Source of the DNA: Aplectana chamaeleonis
Taxonomy: Eukaryota; Nematoda; Chromadorea; Rhabditida; Cosmocercidae
NCBI GenBank assembly: GCA_029168955.1
Contig: JAPDOI010000966.1
Coordinates: 124,001 to 188,000, forward strand
DNA: 64,000 nucleotides
Direction: 5' to 3'
Shown: positions 56,223 through 64,000 of the stretch, one piece after another
How positions within the stretch are numbered: position 1 is the stretch's first letter
Layout of the letters: every line of letters starts with the position of its first letter
Program-made: the position numbers and the translations under genes
The notes under the pieces: model-generated
Seen by the model: only the letters and a program-made list of their open reading frames with translations
The model's database searches: none
Told to the model about the DNA's origin: nothing

Positions 56223-59152
56223 CTATATCGCTATGGTATGGTCAAGGAGTTTGGCTCAACGTCGTGCCGGAATGCATTCGTACGACTGCGGGATCACAGA
56301 GGATTCAATCTGTGGATAGTGAGTGCTCATGCGCCCCACTGAAACTACGCCGAAGACAATTCAGAAGGAGTGTGCGTTTTATGAGGAACTCAATACGTTG
56401 CTGCAGCCAGGATACCTTGTCAACATGCGTGTTGTCGTGAGAGTTGACGCCAAATGCGAAGATGGGACTTGATCAGGAATCCGAAGTACTCGGTAAATGG
56501 TTCTACCCAGTGGAGCAAACATCGGACAATGGCTACCGCCTTGTCGACTTTTGTGAACGCAGTGGTCTGATTATTGCATCGACATTCAAGAGGAATCATC
56601 GCCGCCATCAGCTTACGTGGCAGGGACCAACCCGGCTATCTCCAGAAGAGCAGCGGAAGCGGAAGATGACAACTTTGAAACTACGAAGCTTGACTATGTG
56701 TCTGGACGAGGAATATTCCAGTATCGGACATTCGAAGATCTAGAGCTGTGTGGGATGTCGCATTCGAGTTCGGATCACCGTCCTGTTCTGTTGAACTTCA
56801 CTGCGAGGATTCATAAGAGGAAGCGAGGGGCTCAGCCTCCTCCAGAGATTGACATGACAAGTCTCAGAGAGATGAAGAGTGCAGAAGGAATTTCCGATCA
56901 ACGCGTTTCTATTCGCATCGGAGTTACGGACTAAGAAGAAACTTTGCGACGCGGATTCTTTGGTCAAGTGCATCCAGGACTGCTTCGAAAGAGGCACTCC
57001 CGGTTCAATACAGCCTAAGAAGAAAGTTCGCCTACGTCTCAGAAGAAACAACATCTACCTACAACAGAGTATGTGCTCCTCCGGAACTTGGTGCAGGAAA
57101 CTTTCGTGGTGAGAAGCGTCTGAGGAGTGAAGTTGCGTCGGCAGCTTCAAAGCGACCGCGAACGAGAGTGGACGTGTAGAGCTAAGGAGTTCGAGAAGGC
57201 TTGGGAGGAGAAGAACTGAGGAAAGCCTACACGTTGCTGCCGACGGTATAGCGGGAAGATGAAGCAGATGTTCTCCTGTCTTGAACACTACCAAATGGAG
57301 TTGCAGTTGGTGATGCGGACGCTGCCAATATGGAAGGATTACTTCAGTTCACTACTGAATCGTCCAGCGCCATCAGTACCTGAGCTCCCGCATGTTCAGA
57401 GAGCACATTACGATGTCAGTGAGGAACCGCCGACTGAGTCTGAAGTTTTGGATTGTGTCCGGAAAATGAAGAATGGAAAGGCAGGTGGAGATGACAACAT
57501 CACTGCTGAAATGCTGAAAGCTTCTTCCCTCCGTCTGGGATTCGTGAAATGACCAACACCATCCGTGCCATATGGATGAGCGAAAGGATACCCGATTCGT
57601 GGAGACATGCGATCATCGTACCTCTTCACAAGAAGCTATCCGTCACGGATCCTAAGCAACTACAGAGGAATCTCTACTTCGTGTCATGTACAAGGTTTTA
57701 GAACGTATCATTCTCGAGCGACTTATCAAACATCGTGAAGGAACGACCAGAGATGAGCAAGCCGGTTTCGACCTGGAAGATCGACCATCGACCAAAGTGT
57801 TCGTCGTGAGGAAGAGTAATTGAATCGTGGCAGCGGTTTTCGAAGCCATTACATTGCTTGGCTTTTTTGGACTTTGAAGCCCGCGGTTCGACTCTCCTCA
57901 TCGTGATCGATTGCTCAATGCTCTGCGAGCAGATGGAGTCCCGGAAAAGTATGTTCGGTTAATCGAGGATGCATGAACAAAGGAAACAACAGCAGCAGAT
58001 TCGTACAACCTGTCGGATTTACGTCAGCTTTCGAGGTGAAAACAGGGAGTAAGGCAAGGAGCCGTTGCCAGGACCTTTTCTTTTCAACTTCGCCGTTGAT
58101 GACATCATGCGTAGAGTTGCAGAACAGTTTCCTGCGAGATGTGATCCTAACACCATCAGGACGCTCCCTTTGTCGACCTGGAGTACGCCGACGACATAGT
58201 GTTATTCGCTGAAAAACAACGCAAAACTGCAAAGGATTGTGAACCTCGTTTCGAAGTATGCCGCAGCCCTATGGACTTCTGTCTTCACGTCCCGACAAAT
58301 GCAAGCAGATGTGGGTCTCTCAGAGGCCTTCAACTGGAGTTTTCTGTGTGGGACGGACAACGTATCGAACTGGTGGACGATTTCGTTATTGATGGGAAGC
58401 TGTTTGCTGAAGAACGATGGTAGTTATGCAGCTGTGGATATCTGACCAACGATGTGCGAAAGCTACGTCTGCATTCAATTCTCTAACTAAGTGTTTGTGG
58501 TCTACCACCATCGCGAAGGAAAGTCAAGTTGCGCGCTCATACCTATCCGCTATTCCGCCCTATCATGATGTTACGGATCTGGAGAGACGTGGGCAGCACC
58601 GAAAACGCAGATGGAAAGGTTGGATTGCACGGAGAGGGAAGCTTTTTGGAGGCGTTTGCTTGGATATTTCTGGCCGCGTGTATGCCAAAACGAAGACCTT
58701 TACGCGAAATCGACGCGCAGTACATCAACGTTTGACACGAGGGAGGTGCCAGCATCTCCTAACGCCATCTCAGCCAGCATGCAATGGAAAGTCGACTTCG
58801 ACTGCTCAGGCATATACTCAAGAAGAACGCCGGATCGTCTCGCATTTAACACGCTTTAAAGGCTTCCAAATCCTGTCTGCGGAAACGGCCACCTGGGCGT
58901 AGGCGAAAGTTCTAGGACGGATGTGGTTAAAGAGGATTTAAAGTCACTCGGCATCGAAAGAACAGTTCAGGCGCGATGTTTCGTTTCGCAGGAAATGGAA
59001 TGACGACTTTGACAGCTGGATGGAGATATGTGTTCAAATTGTGGCTGAAGACCGCTGAAAAATGGACACGGTTTAATTACTAGGACGGCACACCTCGGTG
59101 AAGATGTGGAATGCACCGCGTCAGGCGAAAGCCAACCGAGTTAAGTCAAGTC
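56223..59152 (+). mobile_element. RTE LINE, 5'-truncated, with 11-bp target duplication
   Basis: 2.93-kb insertion in the right arm of FB4. ATTTTGTGTCA flanks it exactly (56212-56222 and 59153-59163). The comparison with the intact left arm shows the empty site. Its 3' end is a short AAGTC repeat. The order is endonuclease C-terminal half, reverse transcriptase, C-terminal domain, as in the RTE clade. Confidence 0.92.
56290..59110 (+). pseudogene. RTE endonuclease-reverse transcriptase, many frameshifts
   Basis: The protein would nick target DNA and copy its own RNA. The N-terminal part of the endonuclease is missing. Visible are ETTPKTIQKECAFYEELNTL and VDAKCEDGT (degenerate version of the DANAKMG-type box), LGKWFYPVEQTSDNGYRLVD (56490-56550), LTWQG, and SSDHRPVL (56765-56790), the endonuclease's SDH motif. 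The reverse transcriptase begins PPTESEVLDCVRKMKNGKAG (57430-57490). DEQAGF is near 57750. GVRQG is blurred near 58050. The catalytic YADD (within LEYADDIVLFAE) is intact at 58184-58195. MERLDCTERE and LLGYFWPRVCQNEDLY (58610-58700) mark the C-terminal region, a block I associate with hookworm RTE copies. At least eight frame changes make it dead. Confidence 0.9.
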
Positions 59153-59489
59153 ATTTTGTGTCAAATCATTTTTAAAAGATATTATTTCAAGACGTTATTT
59201 TTTTATTTTTTATTTTCCAGATTCTATGGCATTGTGGATTACTCTTTAGCATCGCCAAATCATTACTTTTGCCAGGAAGCTAAACTTCTAAGAAATTTCA
59301 TGTATTTTTCCCAAAGCGTTCCCTTTTTGACGGCCGATTTTTGCTTAAAGCGATTCCCATTTTGGAGAGGCCGAAACCTCTCTATGACAGCTTCTAGCTT
59401 TCACGCAGATAATAAAACCGGTACGAATTGGTGTTGTCTAACTCCTGAAAATTGTGACCCGCAACCATAAAAACGACTCTCGCATTCCT

Positions 59490-59575
59490 ACTGAGACCCC
59501 GTACACGTTTTGCTACTTCATGCACACACTTCCAGTGGGGCCCGCATACTTTCTGCGGCTTCCTGCGCACTCCTC
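59490..59575 (+). repeat. Satellite remnant S5
   Basis: Four or five diverged 21-bp units (CATACTTTCTGCGGCTTCCTG...) follow FB4 by about 180 bp and end CTGCGCACTCCTCAAATCC, like the end of S6. Confidence 0.75.
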
Positions 59576-59639
59576 AAATCCTATTTTCCACTAACCGTCT
59601 CAAAAAGAGAACAATCTTGGGCTGAAAGTCATCATCATT

Positions 59640-60180
59640 AGCTGTGTTGTTTTTCATTAGTTCATTTTCAAAGTTCAGTGAACGTCGGATGTAGCTTTAC
59701 AATAACATGTTTACATGTTTTTACCCGTCTTGACCCTCACCTTCGAGGTTCCGCTAAATTTGAGCTTTTAACTCAAAATTGAATTGAGAGCTAGCTGCAT
59801 CCATTTTCCAGCCTCTCTAGCAAAAAAATTAGCTTCCTAGCTCAATTTTAAGTAGTCCAACAAGATCGTGAACGCCGTCTGAAAAAGAGGAGATTAACAC
59901 TTTTTTCGACCAAAAATCACGTGGTTTCTCTAATTTTCTTGAGTGCCAAGAAACTGTTCCAAACCATTTTTTGATGGTATACCCAACACACTTTTTACGC
60001 TCTTCCCAATGGAGAAAAAACTGCATTTCCGCAGTCACCCGAACGCCGGTTTTGTAATCGCAGAGTTGCGCGTGGGCGAGTTAAAGCCAATCTGGTGCGC
60101 GAAACGCTACCAGTGTTCAGCGCGGCAAATAACATTCTCAAGACAGGGTTTGGAGCAGAAACTTGTTTCAATTTTTAGAA
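59640..60180 (+). repeat. Dispersed repeat R, copy 2
   Basis: Homologous to 24060-24640 (GTGAACGTCGGATGTAG, AACATGTTTACATG, CAACAAGATCGTGAACGCC). The 3' part is more diverged than the 5' part. Confidence 0.75.
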
Positions 60181-60279
60181 CCCGCAAATACGGACATTCC
60201 GGTTGTTTTTGACCTTCCGGTCATTTCACTTTGGTAGAGTTCCGAAAACCTGAAAGGGATTTCATAATTATTAGGCGTT

Positions 60280-61800
60280 CGGCGCACTTCCATATGGGTC
60301 CCGTGCACTTTGCTAGGCGTCCTGCGCACTCCACAGTAAGTCCTGGCACACTTTCTACATCGTCCTGGCTTTCCCAGTGGGGCCCCGGGTTCACACTTTC
60401 AACGGGGTCCTGCACACTCTCTAGAGTCCCGTACACTTTCTAGCTTGGTCCTGCACCGCACTATCAATCGGGGTCACCTGCACTTCTCTGTGTGAGTCCT
60501 GCGCATTCCCACCGGGGGCTCGCACTCTTTCTACGGCAGTCCTGCGCACTCCCACTATGGTCCCGCACACTTTCTACGGCGTCCTGCAACAATCCCACCT
60601 GAGGCCCACACTCTTTCTGCGGCGTACCTCGCACTCCCACTGTGGTCCCGCACACTTTCTACGGCGTCCTGCGCACTCCCCACCTGGGGGTCCCGCACAC
60701 TATCTGCGGCGTCCTGCGCCACCTCCCACTGGGTCCCGCACATTTCTACGGCGTCCCGCGCACACCCATGGTAGTCCCACACCCTCTAACATCGTCCTGG
60801 CACCCCCAGTGGGGAGTGCCCTTTGCACACTTTCTCAACAGGGTCCTGCACTCTCTCTCTCTTTGGAGTCCCACACTTTCTACGGAGTCCTTGCGCACCA
60901 CCAGTGGTAAATTCTCGTACACTTTCTACGGGATCCCGTAGGTGTGTACTCCCACTGGGTAACCCTTACCATGGCTACTTCTACGGCGTCCTGCGCATTC
61001 CTACCGAGGCCCGCAGCTCTTTCTGCGGCGTCCTGCGCACTCCCACCAGAAGCTCCCGCACACTTTCTGCGGCGTCCTGAGCACTCCACTACTTATAATG
61101 GTCCCGCACACTTTCTACGGCGTCCTGCGCCTTCCCGCTGGGGTTCACGCACACTTTCTGCGGCGTCCTGCGCACTCCTACTGGGGTCCCGCATACATTT
61201 TCTATGCGGCGTCCTGCGCACACCCACGGTAAGTCCCGCACTTCTTTCTACATCGTCCTGACACTCCCCAGCGGGGTTCCCGCACACTTTCTACGGCGTC
61301 CTGCGCATTCCCACTGGGGCCCGCACTCTTTCTGCGGCGTCCTGCAGCACTTCATCACTATGGTCCCGCACACTTTCTACGGCATACTGCGCATTTCACC
61401 AAGGGGCCCGCACTCTTTCTGCGGCGTACTCCACTGCACTCCCACTGTGGTCCCTGCACACTCTGACGGTGTCCTGCACACTCCCACTGAGGGCCCGCAC
61501 TCTTTCTGCGGCGTACTGCGCACCCCCCACTGGAGTCACGTAGACTTTCTAAGCGCATCCTGCGCATTTCCACACCTGGGGAGTTCCCGCACACTTTCTA
61601 CGGTGTAAACTTGCGCACATTCTGACCGGGGGCCCAGCACTATTCGCTGCGGTAAGGTCCTGCGCACTCCCACTATGGTCTCCGCACACTTTCTACGGCA
61701 TCCCTGCGTGACTCCCTACCAAGCTGGCCCGCACATTTTTTGTGGCGTCCCGCGCACTCCCATTGGGAGCCGCGCACTTTCTGCGGCGTCCTGCGGGCTC
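60280..61800 (+). repeat. Satellite block S6 with a roughly 440-bp higher-order period
   Basis: About 36 units of the 42-bp dimer (GTCCCGCACACTTTCTACGG and GTCCTGCGCACTCCCAC types), more diverged than S2 or S4. A variant stretch with CTACATCGTCCTG recurs near 60356, 60787 and 61247. The block ends CTGCGGGCTCCTCAAATTCG. Confidence 0.93.
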
Positions 61801-61890
61801 CTCAAATTCGATTCACACCAACCGTCTCGAGCAGGGCACAATCTTGGGAGGAAGCTTATCAGTAACCGTGTTCATCTTCATTAGTTCATT

Positions 61891-62573
61891 CCTGAAAGTT
61901 TAGGTTCCTGGCAAAAATAAAGATTTGGCATGGCCATATTTTCAAAAAATTAGAAATATACTCAGTTAAAAGGGGAAGGTAAAGAAAAATGAAAAAAGTT
62001 TTGAAATATTCCTGAGAACGATTTGGCGTAGAATAATTCGATTTTCGGGAAATGTAGTGAAATAGTTGAAAGTATGATTTGGCAGTCGAGTTTGAACCAA
62101 CCATTGATAAGAGTTGTGCAAAATGAGAGCTCGCATTGTATAAGCTTATCCGTAGAACATATCAAAGCAAAATCACGCGTGATATTTAAGAAACAGTTGA
62201 TTTTACTTCACCATTAATACGTGAAGACCGCGGCATTCCAGCCTCCCCGAACGAGCTTTTACTGCCTTGCCTTATCACGTGTGATTTCGCTTCGATATGT
62301 CTCTACGGATAAGCTTATACAATGCGATCTCTCATTTTGCACAACTCTTTATCAATGGGTCGGTTCAAACTCGACTGCCAAATCATACTTTCAACTATTT
62401 TCACTAAGGATTTCCCAAAAATCTAAATTATTCTACGCCAAATCGTTCTCAGGAATATTTCAAAACTTTTTCATTTTTCTTTACCTTCCCACTTTTAACT
62501 ACAGTATGTTTCTAATTTTTCGAAAAAATGGCCATACCAAATCTTTTATTTTTGCCAGAACCTAAACTTTCAG
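61891..62573. mobile_element. Long fold-back element FB3
   Basis: Arms 61891-62181 and 62276-62573 are near-complementary, and a loop of about 95 bp separates them. The outer tip CCTGAAAGTTTAGG and the inner tip CACGCGTG are identical to FB2. GATTTGGC occurs three times per arm, and AAATGTAGTGAAATAGTT is present. Satellite S7 begins about 117 bp to the right. Confidence 0.9.
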
Positions 62574-62689
62574 AGCTTTAAATTTCATTTATTTTTCCTA
62601 AAGATTTCTACCTTTCTAACATGGTTTATGCTCACCTGGTGGTGTTAATTCCAAAGCAAACCCACTGGATGCCCTGCCCTCTTCCCCCC

Positions 62690-64000
62690 CATCTATGACG
62701 TCCTGCACGCTCCCACTGATGTCTGCACACTTTCTGCGGCGTTCTTCGCGCACCCATTTTAGGTCCCGAACACTTTCCACGGCGTCCGACGCACTGCTAT
62801 TTGGGTCCCACACACTTTCTGAGCGCGTCCGGCGCTGTGGTCCCACACATCTCTTACGGCGTCCTGCTCACTTTTTACGGGTCCCACACTTTCTACGGCG
62901 TCCGACGCACTGTTATTTGGGTCCCGCACACACATTCTACGGCGTCCGGCGCACTGTTATTTGGGTCCCACACACACTTTCTACGGCGTTCCGACGCTTT
63001 CTCATTTGGGTCCACACACTTTCTACGGCGTCCTGCGCACTCTCATTTGGGTCCCACACAGTTTCTACGGCGTCTGCGCACTGTTATTTGGGTCCCACAC
63101 TTTCTACGGCGTTCCTGCGCGCACCCATTTGGGTCCCAACACTTTCTACGGCGTCCGACGCACTGTTATTTGGGTCCCACACAATTTCTACGGCATTCTG
63201 CGCACCCATTTGGGTCCCAGAACACTTTCCACGGCGTCCGACGCACTGCTATGTTGGTCCCACACAATTTCTGAGGCGGTCCGGCGCACTGTCATTTGGG
63301 TCCTGCACACTTTCCACGGCGTCCTGACACTGCTTGGCGTCCGCTGCTACGGGCGTCCGGCATGCTGTTCATTTGGGTCCCACACACTTTCTACGGCGTC
63401 CTGCTCACTCTTATTTGGGTCCCTACACACTTTCTACGGCGTGCCGACACTTCGTTTTGGGTCCCACACACACTTTCTACGGCGTCCTGCGCACTCTCAT
63501 TTAGGTCCCACACGGTTTCTACACCTGGGTCCGGCACACTGTTGGGTCCCACACACACTTTCTACACGGCGTTCTGCGCGCACCCATTTGGGTCCACACA
63601 CTTTTCTACGGCGTCCGACGCACTGTTATTTGGGTCCCACACACTTTCTACGGCGTCCTGCACGCACTCTCATTTTGGTCCGCACACTTTCTACGGCGTC
63701 CGCACGCAGCGTTGTGCCTGGTCCTTGCACACACTTTCTACGGCGTCTGCGCACACTCATTTTGGGTCCCGCACACTTTCTACGGCGTCCAGCGCAGCAC
63801 TCCTCATTTGGGTCCCACACACTTTCTACGGCGTCCGGCAAGACTCTCAATTTACAGACCCGCACACTTTCTACGGCATCCGACACACTCTCATTCTTGG
63901 GTCCTGCACCCTTTCTAGGGCGTCCGGCGTACTCTTATTTAAGTCCCGCACACACTTTCTACGGCGCATCCGGCGCACTCTCATTTAGGTCCCGCGCACT
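62690..64000 (+). repeat. Satellite block S7, runs off the window
   Basis: 42-bp dimers (GGGTCCCACACACTTTCTAC and GCGTCCGACGCACTGTTATTT types) with many small indels. Continues to the window's right edge. Confidence 0.95.

Larger units (their letters stand above)
55691..59309. mobile_element. Long fold-back element FB4, split by a LINE
   Basis: The left arm 55691-55970 pairs with 56057-56222 plus 59164-59309. The right arm is interrupted by the RTE LINE at 56223-59152. The inner tip is the GCGCGCTTGATTTAGC hairpin. GATTTGGC occurs three times in the left arm, and AAATGTAGTGAAATGATT precedes one copy. The right flank GAAATTTCATGTATTTTTCC resembles that of FB2 and FB3. Confidence 0.88.

Noticed and set aside
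59071..59085. Spliced-leader-like sequence GGTTTAATTAC
   Set aside because: Only 11 bases match the nematode SL1 start as I recall it. It sits within the LINE, with no donor site or Sm-site context.

Overview
The window looks like a gene-poor, repeat-dense piece of a nematode genome. The most likely source is a strongylid of the hookworm type. The evidence is the mix of elements: Penelope-like elements with GIY-YIG endonucleases, RTE-type LINEs whose reverse transcriptase, endonuclease and C-terminal fragments resemble hookworm copies as I remember them, TTAA-flanked palindromic MITEs like the PALTTAA elements of Caenorhabditis, and long fold-back elements. The species call is an inference. 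I found no convincing host gene, no tRNA or rRNA gene, and no bacterial or viral feature. Nearly every long open frame lies in a transposon relic or in a satellite whose 21-bp unit is a multiple of three.

Layout. 0-1.9 kb: 5'-truncated Penelope-like element (reverse transcriptase, GIY-YIG, possible hammerhead motif) bounded by a 14-bp direct repeat. 2.5-9 kb: tRNA-like B-box segments, several inverted repeats, and a decayed CR1/jockey-like reverse transcriptase on the minus strand (6.95-7.75 kb). 9.4-11 kb: a TTAA fold-back element and a TTAA element sitting in a TTTA microsatellite. 11-24 kb: fold-back elements, three big blocks of a 21/42-bp satellite, an RTE-like LINE inserted in the satellite, and MITEs. 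24-28 kb: a dispersed repeat, a decayed 28-30-bp minisatellite and palindromes. 28.7-37.2 kb: a dense cluster of ~0.5-kb TTAA elements, some nested and some abutting, plus a hAT relic with an intact 8-bp target duplication. 37-50 kb: more TTAA elements, a Tc1/mariner-like shell containing one of them, an 0.86-kb imperfect palindrome, and a decayed RTE C-terminus. 51.4 kb: GIY-YIG fragment of a second Penelope-like element. 55.4-64 kb: a fold-back split by an RTE LINE with an 11-bp target duplication, then satellite, dispersed repeat, satellite, fold-back and satellite to the window edge.

Most notable pattern. All four long fold-back elements (about 11.1, 19.2, 55.7 and 61.9 kb) carry the same bipartite box (AAATGTAGTGAAAT, a short gap, then GATTTGGC), repeated in each arm. 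All four are followed on the right by the same 21-bp satellite. This suggests a composite mobile unit of fold-back plus satellite. A second coherent system is a clan of TTAA-flanked elements with AGGCA-type ends. One member is nested inside a relative so that both measure 514 bp, which directly supports TTAA-targeted insertion.
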